Assembly (NCBI GenBank): GCA_033239005.1
Contig: BSQZ01000002.1
Coordinates: forward strand, 4,308,501-4,372,500
Source of the DNA: Lamellibrachia satsuma
Lineage: Eukaryota > Annelida > Polychaeta > Sabellida > Siboglinidae
Length of the DNA stretch: 64,000 nucleotides
Direction: 5' to 3'
Numbering within the stretch: position 1 is the stretch's first letter; each line of letters opens with the position of its first letter. The translations under genes and the position numbers were made by a program. Positions 40,354-58,266 of the stretch are shown here, in pieces. The notes beneath the pieces were generated by a model that saw only the letters and a program-made list of their open reading frames with translations, searched no databases and was not told where the DNA came from.

Positions 40354-40838
40354 GTAGGGCGTTACAGATATTCACGTACGTCGCAGGATCGGGAAAACGT
40401 GATTTTCTTTTATGTTTCAGTAAGATTACATTAATATATAGTGGTTTGCTTTATTTTACGTAGATTAGTCTTAGTATGAGATGCGGCGTTGATTTTCAAT
40501 GGATTATTTGTTATTTATGTAGAAGGGATTTCATGTGTCAACTAGGTGACATCGACAGTTATAAATTGAGCTGAATTATGACGATTAAGCTTTACATGAA
40601 TATAATCGTGGGGTCTTTGATCCGATATGCGATTAAACTGACCGCAGGCAAATTGTTGTGCTCTTCTGTCACTTGTAATTTAAACTCTGACATCTTGACC
40701 GTTAAATCGCTACAAAGAATTGCTACCGAAAAAAGCTGGCGATGGGAATTAAAACAAACTGGACGGACGAAGAACAAAACTGACTAACCTTTTTACGCAA
40801 CACCCAGGGCGTTGCGCACAAAAATGTATATTAACTTG

Positions 40839-41000
40839 AATTACGATTTTCTTCAGCCACAACTATTTTGATTACTTACTCAACGTTTCGACTGTCATCG
40901 GCAGCCTTCAGTCCCAGAAGGGATGACGAAGGCTGCCGATGGCAGTCGAAACGTTGAGTAAGTAATCAAAATAGTTGTGGTTGAAGAAAATCGTAATTTT
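40839..41000. repeat. Inverted repeat with hammerhead-like motifs
   Basis: Arms of about 77 bp (40839-40915 and 40921-41000) are near-perfect reverse complements around a loop of about 5 bp. Each arm holds, reading outward, GAAGGCTGCCGATGGCAGTC then GAAACGTTGAG. This resembles a hammerhead ribozyme core (CTGANGA, a helix II hairpin, GAAAC): the right arm has ATGACGA in place of CTGANGA, and the left arm has CTGA with a deletion. Such motifs mark terminal regions of Penelope-like retroelements. No Penelope RT is visible nearby. Confidence 0.6.
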
Positions 41001-41536
41001 TCATACTCATTCTCGCCACTAAAGATAATGTACCACGACTTTCATTGGCTAATTGATATGGAGATAATTAAAATGTCCAAATTCTCTTTTTTTTTCTGAA
41101 AATACATATAAACGTTATTCTTTATGTTTTAATAGTTATTGCCGTAACACATATATCGTCAGGAATTATATAAAAAATTTACAAACGAGAATTTGACAGA
41201 TCGTCCGAAGAAAAACGTTACGTTTCACCTTCAAAGTTGCCGATTTATTGATCAGTGTTTATATGCCGAAAAGCGGTATCAATGCATGTCGTGAAATTAG
41301 CATATTGTACTTGTATTTTTGACGTTATTGAGAGGTGAAAGATCACGACGGTAACACGTTTCATATGCACATTATTTCTAACCAACCCAGATGTTACTTA
41401 TAAATACTAATGAACTTAATGTCTAGTAAAACAACTGTCCGGTTAGCTAATGGCAATTTTTGTACATTCCATTTAAACTCTTAGTTTTTGCTGGTAGTAA
41501 GAACGATAACTTCACCAACGACTGGTCGCCTTGCAG

Positions 41537-41550
41537 CAAGAACCGTAGAG
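41537..41550 (+). promoter_or_regulatory. 5' UTR splice acceptor of PLAC8 gene 4
   Basis: CGCCTTGCAG ends at 41536, 14 nt before the ATG, as in the paralogs at 12522 (-), 27434 (-) and 4908 (+). Confidence 0.6.
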
Positions 41551-47381
<5,831 letters not shown>

Positions 47382-48190
47382 ATGGTATCACAGTCGATCG
47401 CCCGCCTACAGAAACCTTGCGACGACACAGACAGTCGTTGTGGGCCTAGACGATTGTACTATTCTACGAGCACGTGTCGTTATACTAATCCTCATGTCTG
47501 AACTAGACGTCCTCATTAAGAGCGAGCATTCACGATTCCAGCAACGTGAATTGCGTCACTTCGCTGTCGGTGCCTGGCGCGATATTGATTTGTACATAAA
47601 GCCACTGTGATGCTTTTAAACAAGTTATTTTTCGATTATGTGTCCATATTTTTCGTGACCGACCTATATTTTAATTGCACTATACTGTTTACTTTTTAAA
47701 TGTGAGACGATGTATTGTTTGGATGTAGGAATACAATACGTGTTAATATTGACCAGTACCGCTTGCGGCGTTTTGTGTCCAGTGATAAGAACATGGAAAG
47801 TAGTAACGTTTCCATTTGCCTGTAACTGTGAATGTTTCATTGTACGTGTATCACAGTTTACCGTATTAGAAAATTAACATATCTACACGTCTGTGTTAAC
47901 ACCGATTTTTATTAGCCCAATGGTCGATGATGTTTCGGAGTTTGTCAGCAGTAGCGAACCACTGTTTTTTTTTCAGGAAAACTAAACTGTTTATGATCAT
48001 TGTAATAAATATTCGTGTTGATGATGACACTGAATAGTGAATTTATTATTAATCATGGCCAAAATATTGAATAGCCATAATGATTTGAACACGCACGCAC
48101 GCACGCACGTTCGCAAGCTCGCAAACTCGCAAACAGACTGCAATGTGTGCATAGGCCCTACTGGCGAAAAGTAAAAACATAAATAAACGA
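47382..48190. other. 3' flank of PLAC8 gene 4, no other gene seen
   Basis: No close canonical poly(A) signal; the first clear AATAAA is near 48004. A short GCAC run lies at about 48092-48110. Confidence 0.4.
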
Positions 48191-48195
48191 TTACC

Positions 48196-48312
48196 CAGGT
48201 TATCTACTAGGGGTTAATGTAGGGAAACACTGCTGGGGTTATCCACTAGGGGTTAATGTAGGGAAACACTGCTGGGGTTATCCACTAGGGGTTAATGTAG
48301 GGGAAAACTGCA
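48196..48312. repeat. 39-bp tandem repeat
   Basis: Almost three copies with a 39-bp period (ATCCACTAGGGGTTAATGTA then GGGAAACACTGCTGG). Confidence 0.9.
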
Positions 48313-48769
48313 GGGGAGAGACGACAATTACGAGGTTGTGGCCAATGTTTCTTGGGCCCTTGAAAATGTGGCCAACTATTTTCTTTAAACTTTCACGTCA
48401 CATTAAACATCGATGAACTGACGTCCTCGTAAAAATTATATACGACTGTACCTCGTTGTACACAAACAAACCACCCAAACGTGATGCCCCGTAATTTTTA
48501 CCCAGCCTAGTGACTGATTTTGAGATGTTGGTGCGTTCGGCCTAGTACTATTGTGTTGATACGCTGGCTGTCATCAACTCTCCATTGTCAACATATGCAA
48601 GCTCTAGTGCATTAAGTTTACTGATTTGTTCAATCCAAATGTATGGTAGACATTCATACACTCTGGGTAAGGACGATAATACCAGCTACTGACCAAAACA
48701 ACTTATATATGTCCTTCATTTCCGACAAGTATGCTGGATAATTGTAAACCCGGAAGACAAAATCATTAC

Positions 48770-49345
48770 ATGGGTCGGCCTGGGCAACCCCACTTGGCAC
48801 GACTAAATGACTTTATCTATATGCAATGAAGTTGATGAGACAGCTAAAGGGAAAGTGTTGGAAGCCGGCGTGGTGCAGTTTGTGTATATGGGTTGGGAAC
48901 ACGTGCACTGATAGAGAGACAGAATGAGAAGCTGCAGGCAGCAGAGAACAACTGGGTTTGGAGAATATATAAAGTGAAACGAAAACACAGAAGGAAGATG
49001 GGGGATTGAGAAAATCGTAACGAAGAAACACCCGAGGATGAAGGTAGTGGGGAGGATGAAGGTAGTTGGGAGGATGAAGGTAGTTGGGAGGATGAAGGTA
49101 GTTGGGAGGATGAAGGTAGTGGGGAGGATGAAGGTAGTGGGGAGGATGAAGGTAGTGGGGAGGATGAAGGTAGTGGGGAGGATGAAGGTAGTGGGGAGGA
49201 TGAAGGTAGTGGGGAGCAGACTGGGATGGGCAGGACACATACCGTGAAAGAGTGATGAGAGATTGACAATGAGAGAATAAAAACTGAAGATGGTGTTAGA
49301 AAGAGGATGGAGACAACTCATAGAGAGGGCGGGACAGGCTAAGTA
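48770..49345 (+). mobile_element. RTE-like LINE C-terminal fragment, degenerate
   Basis: Plus-strand pieces in order: AKGKVLEAGVVQFVYMGWEH (48840-48900), LIERQNEKLQAAENNWVWRI after one frameshift, KVKRKHRRKMGD, then an 18-bp array, then RLGWAGHIP and SDERL. These match the usual order KLKGKVLEACVVPA..YGLETL, ERQQEKLQ..ENNWVRRI, RVKRVDRRRM, RLKWAGHV and SDERL. Confidence 0.8.
49033..49216. repeat. 18-bp minisatellite inside the LINE
   Basis: Ten copies of GGATGAAGGTAGTGGGGA or its TTGGGA variant, lying precisely between the RVKRVDRRRM-like and LKWAGH-like LINE motifs. The period is a multiple of three, so the frame stays open through it. Confidence 0.93.
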
Positions 49346-49547
49346 ATGTGGCCCCACCCCCCACCCCCCAAGTGGCCACGTGGGAGAAGAAGAATTGCTG
49401 GATATCTGTATAATTATGTTCCCTAAACGTTAACCCCAGCGTAAAAAGTTATTTAGCCTAAATTAATTGCGTCCGATTAGAATGCCCTGCTTAAAGGAAA
49501 TGTACAATGACTTTGATTGGTTAACCGAACGACTGTTTTGCGGCACG

Positions 49548-49705
49548 TTGCCACTGAGGTTGGGACATTGCCACTGAGGTACGGACATTGCCACTGAGGT
49601 AGGAACATTGCCACTGAGGTTGGGACATTGCCACTGAGGTAGGGACATTGCCACTGACGTTGGAGCATTGCCACTCAGGTTGGGACATTGCCACTCAGGT
49701 TGTGA
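49548..49705. repeat. 20-bp minisatellite
   Basis: Eight copies of ACATTGCCACTGAGGTTGGG with small changes, 80 bp left of a CR1-like LINE 3' end. Confidence 0.93.
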
Positions 49706-49785
49706 CTTCGTGACACTGAATTTATTAGTATTTATAACAATATTGTTCTCAAGGACATCTTGAAACTTCAACGTGTGCAGACTTT

Positions 49786-50160
49786 TTGGCAAGGGTAGTT
49801 ACCCGGTCTCCTCATTTCTCTTACACAGCACCAATTCTAAAATCATTGCATTGGCTCCTTGTCCAATATCGCATTATTTTTAAGCTCTGCACAATTACCT
49901 ATCCAACACTTTCTTCCAAGCAACCAGCATATTTAAATTCACTGCTCACTCCTGCAAAACAGCATAGACAACGTCGGTAATCTAATTCCAATCTACTTTT
50001 GGTTCCCAGTGTTAAGACAAATGTCGGAACTTGGGCGTTTTCAGTTGCTGCACCGACTATGTGGAACTCCCTCCATGTTAGTGTTAAATCTGTAGGAAAT
50101 ATAACAACATTTCGCCGTAAACTAAACACCAACCCGTTTACACTTGCTTATCATCCATAG
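49786..50160 (+). mobile_element. CR1-like LINE 3' end
   Basis: Plus-strand translation begins RVVTRSPHFSYTAPILKSLH, continues WLLVQYRIIFKLCTITYPTL and KQPAYLNSLLTP, then after one frameshift SNSNLLLVPSVKTNVGTWAF, SVAAPTMWNSL and NITTFRRKLNTNPF. This is the characteristic CR1-type ORF2 C-terminus. Only the end is present. Confidence 0.87.
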
Positions 50161-51055
50161 CTCCCAAGCGTATCAATCCAACTGTCTACAACTAGAACTG
50201 CTTGTCGGTTAGAAACTACTTAACCCCTTTAGTTTTGGTGTGCGCCGTCGGGCTTGAGTCTCCCGAGGATTTTAGTGCAATAGACGAATTTTATATAAAT
50301 TATTATTATTAATGATATCCATGCAAAACGTGTGACTATGTTGCGATCTTTCATCTCTTTATTTTTTTTTCATAAATATACATTTTGACGATGGCAAAAA
50401 TTAAATCTTAGTTTGAAGTGCAACATTTTACAGAGGATTATTTATTGGTCTATTAAATTTCTGCCTTAGACAGTTTTAGACAGTAAATTTACAATAACAA
50501 GAAGCATAGCAGCGTTACTTTAGATGTACTTTGAGATCTAAAAATGGGAGAGTTTTGACATTTTAATTTCATGAAAGCCCCAACTAGCTCCGTATCAATT
50601 AACTGATGGAAATCGTTGCACATTCCCTTAATTGATTATTTGCGTCATGGTCGATTGCTGCCATTGTTTCTCGGAATTTAAATACGCCAAGGGGATGTCA
50701 TAATCACTCAACCGTATCGAACCGTTGGGTCACAGCAGGATAAGGTCAAACAAGAAATGATTAATTATTGCACAGTTCATTACAGGGAAATTTGTCGAAG
50801 CCAGTGACGCAATAAGTGTTGAATGGGTCACCAGGGTTACGGCAAACAGGTACTTCAATACCCGTAGCCATGGCAACTATGAAGTGCCCACTTAAAGGTG
50901 TAAACACAATCTGATCTTTTCAGTGCAAAGTCTGACATAATTGTTCATGATAAAATCATATCATAAAGTATAAAGTTTCGTTGCCACAGTTCACTCTGCT
51001 GTATAAATAAGTACCTGGCTACAGACAGAGGTGGATAGCTGAACGAGTAGTCTTT
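50161..51055. other. No gene seen
   Basis: AT-rich spacer. Confidence 0.45.
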
Positions 51056-51059
51056 GTGC

Positions 51060-51180
51060 AGTATTTGCAGCGTGGATGAATGCTTTCCCAGAGAAGTTCA
51101 AATGAACAGGTCTGCCAGGGGTGAAGTATACAACGCTTTGAGCAGTCCGAAGGATTGGATATCACGCTATATAAGAACGT
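51060..51180 (+). mobile_element. tRNA-derived SINE, tail fragment (copy D)
   Basis: Reverse orientation to copies A-C: AACAGGTCTGCCAGGGGTG, CGCTTTGAGCAGTCCGAAGG and CGCTATATAAGAACG match the SINE tail. The tRNA-like head is missing, an unusual truncation for a SINE. Confidence 0.65.
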
Positions 51181-51204
51181 TCCTATATTTAAATAAGGCC
51201 TACA

Positions 51205-51345
51205 CTGTGTTCTAACACCTTGAGCACCCAAATGTGTTCTAACACCTTGAGCATACAAATGTGTTCTAACACCTTGAGCACCCAAAAGTGTTCTAACACC
51301 TTGAGCACCCAAATGTGTTCTAACACATTGAGCACCCAAATGCGT
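51205..51345. repeat. 27-bp minisatellite
   Basis: Five copies of a 27-bp unit, GTGTTCTAACACCTTGAGCA plus CCCAAAT, immediately after the SINE tail fragment. Confidence 0.93.
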
Positions 51346-51570
51346 TTTAATGATCCAAATTGATTTCACGTAATTTGACCGTTATCTGTTTAATTTGATG
51401 CTGAACGGTAAAATCGATAAACGGATAACGGTCAAATTATATTTAATTTTTAAATGTTTTAAATGTTGTTGAGTGCCTTAAAAGGCTTTAATATTGCTTT
51501 TGAAACATTATCCTTCCTATGGCGTTCTCTTGTCGAAACCTAATGTGCCTTCTAAGGCAAGAAGAACATT

Positions 51571-51757
51571 GAGTGAGTGGGTGAGTGAGTGAGTGAGTGA
51601 GTGAGTGAGTGAGTGAGTGAGTGAATGAGTGAGTGGGGTAGTGAGTGAGTGAGTGAGTGAGTGTGTGAGTGAGTGAGTGAGTGAGTGAGTGAGTGAGTGA
51701 GTGAGTGAGTGAGTGAGTGAGTGAGTGAGTGAGTGAGTGAGTGAGTGAGTGAGTGAT
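51571..51757. repeat. (GAGT)n microsatellite
   Basis: About 46 tetranucleotide units with few interruptions. Confidence 0.97.
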
Positions 51758-51889
51758 GCCCTATGAGCAAGTATATGTAATCTAACATAACAATGACACC
51801 CATTGTATACCAGTATTAACAGAGAGCGGTTCATCCTAAGTTATTAAATAGTATTCCATATATTTATAATTAAGAGCTAAGCAAATAAT

Positions 51890-52110
51890 ATGGTGATATT
51901 AATTAATACCTCCCAGTCTGATGACGCACGAGCCTCACACTTTCCGTGACAGAGACACGTGAGAGACCTACATTCCTGCACGTGCATTTCTGTGAATAAG
52001 TGGGTGCCGCCGAGCAGCCATACTTGATTAGTTCTCTGCAACCAACAGCGGCAGCTGGGAGGGTTGTCCACTCTGGGTGCCACCTAAAGCCTTCCGGATT
52101 TAGCACAGTT
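51890..52110. other. GC-richer unique segment, unassigned
   Basis: A less AT-rich block (GACGCACGAGCCTCACAC, GCGGCAGCTGGGAGGGTTG) stands out from AT-rich flanks. It looks like a dispersed repeat or a transcribed noncoding segment. No coding motif recognised. Confidence 0.25.
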
Positions 52111-52280
52111 ACGATGATCTAGCAGCAGGATAGATGATACAACGTTGTAGTTGTAAAGGAATGTGCATGCGAATTGCAATTTTTTTTAACCACGTTTACA
52201 CTTTTAAATTAGATCAATACAGGAGAAATCATTTATGGTAAAAATGACGTACTGTTTTTATTAGCTTAAATTCGAATGTT

Positions 52281-52382
52281 TCTGTTTATCTGTCTGTCTG
52301 TCTGCTGTCAATATGTCTGTCTGTCTGTCTGGCTGACTGACTGACTGACTGACTGTGTGTCTGTCTGTCTGTATGTCTGTTA
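52281..52382. repeat. (TCTG)n/(GACT)n microsatellite
   Basis: Tetranucleotide CTGT run with a GACT block in the middle. Confidence 0.92.
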
Positions 52383-52996
52383 AGTTTGTTTTATAACAAG
52401 TTCTTTTGTGTGAAAAATGGCGATGTGTTAGCAATATGTTGTATTATTGTATTAATTATACATGTTTTACAGTGTTACTATACAGTTATAACGTGTATAG
52501 GATTTTAATAGAATTTATAATATTAAAATGTTATTAAAACAAATGAAGCGTATTGTGACTATACTGATCAAAGCTAAACCAACCGGAAAATTAGCCAAAT
52601 AAAATGTTTAACATTTTCAAAAACCCAAACAATAATGGACCGTTAAATAACATGTGGGCACTGTTAACGTAATGTACGCTGTTCGTCGGTTGTGATAAAT
52701 TACCAAACTGGTCATTATAGCTTCAAAATGCAAATAGATATGATAAACAGTTAGTGATAAATGATAAACAGATAGTGCTGAACGATTGACAATGGATGAT
52801 TTACGATACCCGCACATGTCCAGTATGTAAACATACATCGTTAAAAAAAAAAATTATTTAGGTCCTCGTATTTGAAGGCTGCAAAAAACATGTATTTTTT
52901 GAAAAACAACGGATCTTTTTGTAAATAAGAATTTCGTTAATTAAGCACTGTGGAAATGAATAAAAGAAAATATATTTATAAAGAAAACGAAAAGCT

Positions 52997-53069
52997 TGGA
53001 GAATCCGGGTATCGATCCCGGTACCTCTCACATGCTAAGCGAGCGCTCTACCATTTGAGCTAATCCCCC
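52997..53069 (-). tRNA. tRNA-Ala (anticodon AGC)
   Basis: Minus-strand 73-nt sequence starting GGGGGATTAGCTCAAATGG and ending in CCGGATTCTCCA. Acceptor stem GGGGGAT/ATTCTCC (with the two G-U pairs typical of animal tRNA-Ala), D-arm AGCTCAAATGGTAGAGC, anticodon arm GCTCGCTTAGCATGTGAGA giving AGC, T-stem CCGGG/CCCGG with loop ATCGATA, and discriminator A. Internal A box (TAGCTCAAATGG) and B box (GGGATCGATACCC, an uncommon B box shared with animal tRNA-Ala) are intact. No intron. It looks functional; the G3-U70 pair that identifies alanine is present. Confidence 0.95.
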
Positions 53070-54405
53070 AGATACGAAATACTTGCCGTTGATGAACTAC
53101 GTCAGGTAAGATGTTCTTTACTTTAGTTTGCTTGGTTATGCTTTTGTCTTTAATTTGTTTCTAACTAATTTATTTATAATAGCACTATTCCATAATATAT
53201 CATAAAAAATTGTCAGTAGCTCAGTTTTTGTTTAAAAGCAACGATCGTGTATGGTGTGGTGCTGCCGCCTCCCGGATACCTACTGCGAAACAAATCACCA
53301 ATCTTTTTTGACGGCTACATCGTATTTCCCTTCAGCTTATTGTTTCGCCGAATTGTACAAACTGAGAAGTATTTTATTTATTACTATGACGTACATGCGG
53401 TGTCTTCAAGTAATAATATTGTCCTACATAGTATTACTTGTTATGGGACTCGTGATTGTTACAGCGAGAAAAATCTCGGACAAAACTGAACACCAATGTG
53501 ATCACCAGATGGCGGCACAAATACACGCACCTCCCACTGATGTTGTCGTTCTGCTTTGCCTTTGCAGCGTTGGCGTGGCCGTGGATGGAATATCGAGAAA
53601 AGTTTGAGTAGGTCCTACCGATACACTTGGCTTGAGATCATTACCCAAAATGCAGAATTAATTAAAAATTGTATAGCAGCGAAGTGAATGTCCGAACATC
53701 ATATATACTGCAACTGGAATTTCTTTATTCGACGGAAATAAATACATACGATATTTTTCTTGAACCTAAACAACTGCCAGGCCCAGGTCCAGGAGGGGGT
53801 ACTACCATACCAAAGCGGTGTGGGTATGCCACCGGAGCCCCATGGAGCACATGCAGAGAGAGAAATCAAGAAAACTTGGGTCACCAAGAGATAATTATTG
53901 AACAATGTATCTAATATCTATAAGTGTAAGGTAAGCCCGGGCGGAACGTTTTCATTTGGGAAATTTCCTCTTCGATGAAAGAGAAAATAATCAGGTTTAA
54001 TTGGGGCAAAAATAAGGTCAGAGAGAGAGAAAATGGCCAAAAACAGGAGCATTTGTGCGGAACATACATGTATACCTCAGTATCGGGAGTACCCCCCCCC
54101 CGGAGGCCCAGGTCCAGGAGTCTTTCACTAAGGCTTATAAAATATGTCGTTCGCGTGAGAGCCGCCTACAGTGGTTGTCTTAAAGTGAGTATACATGGCA
54201 TACAACACGTTTTACATCATTATCAAAGTTTATTGTCACAGTTTATTGGAAGACAGGACATGGTGATCATTTGTAGCCTAAGTGCAAATGTAGCAGGAAC
54301 TTTTGTAAAGTGTATGTATGTATTGCTTGATGTATGTAGAAAAACCGTAAAGGCTATGTGCATAAATTCTACACAAGTGCCAAATATAGGGTTTATTGAT
54401 GTAAA
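53070..54405. other. No recognisable gene
   Basis: Frames at 53251-53607 (118 codons, with a hydrophobic stretch IILSYIVLLVMGLVIV) and from 53975 (about 140 codons before the TA tract) have ordinary composition but match nothing I recognise. A C-run (CCCCCCCC) lies at about 54092. Confidence 0.35.
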
Positions 54406-54408
54406 CAT

Positions 54409-54811
<403 letters not shown>

Positions 54812-54839
54812 TCATTTTCGCCACAATAAAAATGTACTG

Positions 54840-54970
54840 TCGTACCCGTCCCCTTGGGGGTTCGGATGGGGGTCCGAGGATCCCCTCTTTTTGAGAGAAT
54901 GTGTTTAACTGTAAAACAAATGTGCTGATTGTGTACGCCCGAACCCCCTATTCAACACCCTTAGGGCGAG
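54840..54970 (-). repeat. Dispersed repeat, third copy
   Basis: Minus strand contains GGGGGTTCGGGCGTACACAA, ACAGTTAAACACATTCTC and CAAAAAGAGGGGAT, matching the copies at 14530-14990. Confidence 0.5.
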
Positions 54971-55349
54971 CATGATTACGTGCAACAGCCATGTACAATG
55001 GTAAATGCAGAGTCCTTTGGGAATGTGTAAATTATTAAACGCTTTGTGTGTAAAAAAATCCGTATCTTATCACCTTTTCCGGCGCTCGAATGTGCAGATA
55101 TTTTCCCTTTCATGTTGTCATAATGAAATAATATACCGCCCTCATAATTGCTAATGCCTAACTTCAAAGTAATTGTTGAAGCCGCTAAAAATAGATGATA
55201 AGCATCTTGAGTGGTGTGAAGCATTTGTTGCAAGATAGATACTTGAAACCATCGCTCACTCTTACGCGGCCTGAACAGTTCACCTGGAAAGGTGATGAAA
55301 TGCGTTTTATACACGCATGACTTTTAATATTTTACACATTCTTGTCATG

Positions 55350-55438
55350 TTAATGTGATGTGATGTGATGTGATGTGATGTGATGTCATGTCATGTCATG
55401 TCATGTCATGCCTTGCCTTGCCTTGCCTTGTCTTGTCT
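55350..55438. repeat. Pentanucleotide tail of a LINE, drifting unit
   Basis: Successive pure pentamer blocks, (GTGAT)n, (GTCAT)n, (CCTTG)n, then CTTGTCTTC, directly against the minus-strand LINE end. Confidence 0.93.
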
Positions 55439-55790
55439 TCTGTTGGATAATGGCCAGCATTCCTCAGGAGTGAAACGGTCACGGCTGTATGGAGTGATTG
55501 CAGTGGATTGATGTTGTTTTATGATGCTGGTTATTGTGTCTAGTAGTGAGTTCCAATATTTTATTGTCATGGGAAAATAGGAGAATTTATAGCCGTCCTT
55601 CCTGGTGTGGATGGTATTGAAGGTTTTGTTGTGGAGAAGCCGTCGTTGACGCTGTGTGGGCTGGAGACGGTTTCCGACTGGCAAGGATAAATAACCGTTG
55701 ATGATTTTGTGGAATATGTTGAGACATCTGTTTGTTTTTCTGGTGGTTAGTTGTTCCCAGTGTAAATTAACTAACACCTGTCAAAGCATC
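55439..55790 (-). mobile_element. LINE C-terminus and 3' end, family X copy 2
   Basis: Minus-strand frame from 55777: MLVNLHWEQLTTRKTNRC, NIFHKIINGYLSLPVGNRL, HNKTFNTIHTRKDGYKF and FPMTIKYWNSLLDTI. This is the C-terminal region of a CR1/Jockey-type ORF2 (usual LESLHWE.L..RR, FKIINGY and FSFFPRTVK.WNSLP). Same family as 16229-16620; frame intact over about 115 codons, so younger. Confidence 0.83.
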
Positions 55791-55794
55791 AGGT

Positions 55795-57275
55795 TTTAGT
55801 AAATTCGTTTTTAGAGTCTTTCATATATATGATATGGATGTGTGCAGTAATTGACGCTTATAATTCATCTCTTTCCGCCTGTAGTGTTTACGCCATGTAC
55901 AGAACCTACTTAACATCGTTCAAGTAGGGCCTAGGCCTATTTTCTATAACTAAACTGTAAGTTGTAGCCAACTAATAAATCAGATAATGGCATTCATATA
56001 ATCACGACCGTTCCATAACGCATGTCTAATGTAAACCCTGGGAGGTAAACTCTATGCAAGGCATAATCCACGCGGACTATCGTATGTGGTCCGGTGAACC
56101 AGTGTGATCCGTTCAACCGTCGCTGATATTTGGTACTTCGCGTACTTATTTTAAAGTAAAGTACCCTACACCTGCCCACGGAGCAACACACCAAGGGTAA
56201 CAGTTACACCTGTTACATACGATCTCAAAATCTTTCCCTAACCATGGTTGTTTCGCTGACAATTTAATTTCACAGCTGGGCAAGGTACCAAATAAAATGC
56301 TGTTACAATATATATTTTCCGGTATAAAGAAGCCACAGTGACGCCCTCTGGGGAGTGGCACACCACTCAATTCGCCCACTGTTTCCATCTTTCTCCGACG
56401 GGTAGGAAAGCGTATCGAATGAGTAACAAACACGTAACAAGATTCGGAAAGCGTATATGTGAATTATTTGGTGTATACCATATCACATAGGGCATATGTT
56501 TCCGGATAGGTGAAATTTTTATTATTTTATGTGTATATGAGTGTATTTGGCCAATATGGTAAAAGGTTTTATTTTATTTTTTTCGGACCGACCAACACGT
56601 TTTTTTGTGTTAGAAAAAATCAACTAATAAAAAATAAAACGCCTAAATACCTTTGTGGTTTTTTTAATGCGTCGTCAATCGGTAAATCTGAGGTTAACGG
56701 TCGAAGGAGGCAAGGAACGCGTATCGTGAATGGGCGACACATTGCGAGCACGCAAACGTGCGTCCATGCGTGTGTGAAATTCCTACTCACCCGTGGCACG
56801 ACATTACGTCTCTCCAGTGTCACTGCGTCTGTTCGACACGTCCCGTTACATCATTACGTTTGAGGATGCTCCCAGTGCTAAGTGCAATTCGTCCGGAGGT
56901 GTTTCTCGATCGGTGCACCTGGTAACAGTGGAAGCACTTCTATTGTTTGTCTGACAGCGATAGACAAAACCGAGTTTATTAGTCAGGTCTACCCGTGGGT
57001 CCGGCCTGGGGTGACTGTCATGCCCCCGACTGAGTCACCGACAACATGACGTCACGTAATGGCCATTCTGATACAAAGACTCGTCGACTGTAACGCATAC
57101 TGCAATTTCATGAAGACAGCACTTAAGTAGACGCTGCATTTAGACATAGTAGTAAATTATGTAAATTATATATAATAATACTTTTTATTAAGTGTGTGTA
57201 ATGACTCCACCGTGTGGCGTGTGGTATATTTATCGCTTCGTATCTGCAGACCCGATCTGTGCAGCGATTAGTTCC
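55795..57275. other. No gene seen
   Basis: Unique AT-rich spacer. Frames up to 117 codons without domain signals. Confidence 0.4.
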
Positions 57276-57280
57276 AGAAT

Positions 57281-57415
57281 GGAGAGGGAGGGGGAGAGGG
57301 AGAGGGAGAGGGAGAGGGAGAGGGAGAGGGAGAGGGACAGGGAGAGGGACAGGGACAGGGACAGGGAGAGGGAGAGGGACAGGGACAGGGAGAGGGACAG
57401 GGACAGGGAGAGTGG
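57281..57415. repeat. (GGGAGA/GGGACA)n hexanucleotide repeat
   Basis: About 22 hexamers; a purine-rich strand. Followed to about 57720 by CAGACA, GCAGGCAG, CGCACGCA and GACGGACT runs. Confidence 0.95.
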
Positions 57416-57513
57416 GGGTGTAGTGAGACAGAGGCATACATACATATAGACAGACAGATAGGCAGACATACAAAGACATACCCAAGCAGGCAGGCAGGCA
57501 GGCAGGTAGGCAG

Positions 57514-57544
<31 letters not shown>

Positions 57545-57724
57545 CACAAACAGACAAACGGGGACGTAGATATATGCAGAGAGACATACAAAGACATACA
57601 GAGACATAAAGACATACAGAAAGAGACAACGAAACAGAGAGACAGACGGACAGACGGAGACAGACGGACTGACGGACTGACGGACAGACGAGCAGACGGA
57701 CTGACGGACAGACAGTCATTCCCT

Positions 57725-58104
57725 ACCACACGTTTCCTAATCATCGCGCCTTATCGTAATCCCACTGTCCTTCCCGTGGGATGTCCATGTCCTTACACTG
57801 GCACCGCTCCCCGTCTCCCGGCCACACGTCCCGACCATACAGGAAAGTCGCGCCCCTTGCCTTTCAGTTAAACATATTTCACAAGATCGAGTAAGTTTGC
57901 CATCCAAAACAAACACCATATATGGCAAGTGGACAGAAAGTCATTGGCTTTATTGGCAACTCAATTAACGATTGTTCATCTATGATATCATGTATAGCAC
58001 CCCCCATGAGAAATTTTATTTTTAAACACATTCATACGTCTTGCATTTACACAATCAGCAGATCATTTGTTCCATTCATATGTCGTGTGAGATAGAGAGT
58101 CAAG
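57725..58104 (-). mobile_element. LINE 3' end, local duplicate copy 1
   Basis: Direct repeat of 58790-59215: shared TTCCTAATCATCGCG, CACTGGCACCGCTCCCCGTC, AAACAAACACCA and GTCATTGGCTTTAT. The minus-strand start (58020-58104) is a decayed KYSFS...DCVNAK-type LINE C-terminus. The rest is the 3' UTR. Confidence 0.7.
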
Positions 58105-58266
58105 ACTAATTAAATAATTTGCCTGATGATTTCCCCAAAACTAAATAAAAAATTTGCACAAACGAGCAGGCATGTCGTATAGTTGATATATTATATGTAC
58201 AGACGGTGTGTTTGATTTTTCGCGAAATGAGTCTGTAATGAGACGAGCAAAAAATCGAATTGAAGA
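58105..58266. repeat. Dispersed repeat, copy at 58.1 kb
   Basis: Matches 44245-44412 in the same orientation (TTTGCACAAACGAGC, GAGACGAGCAAAAAATCGA). Confidence 0.5.

Noticed and set aside
48803..49357. 184-codon minus-strand frame with HPPHYLHPP or LPTTFI repeats
   Set aside because: It is the antisense of the RTE-like LINE fragment and its 18-bp array.
57123..57744. Pro/Ser/Leu- and Val/Cys-rich frames up to 198 codons
   Set aside because: They read through GGGAGA, CAGG, GCAC and GACGGA simple repeats.
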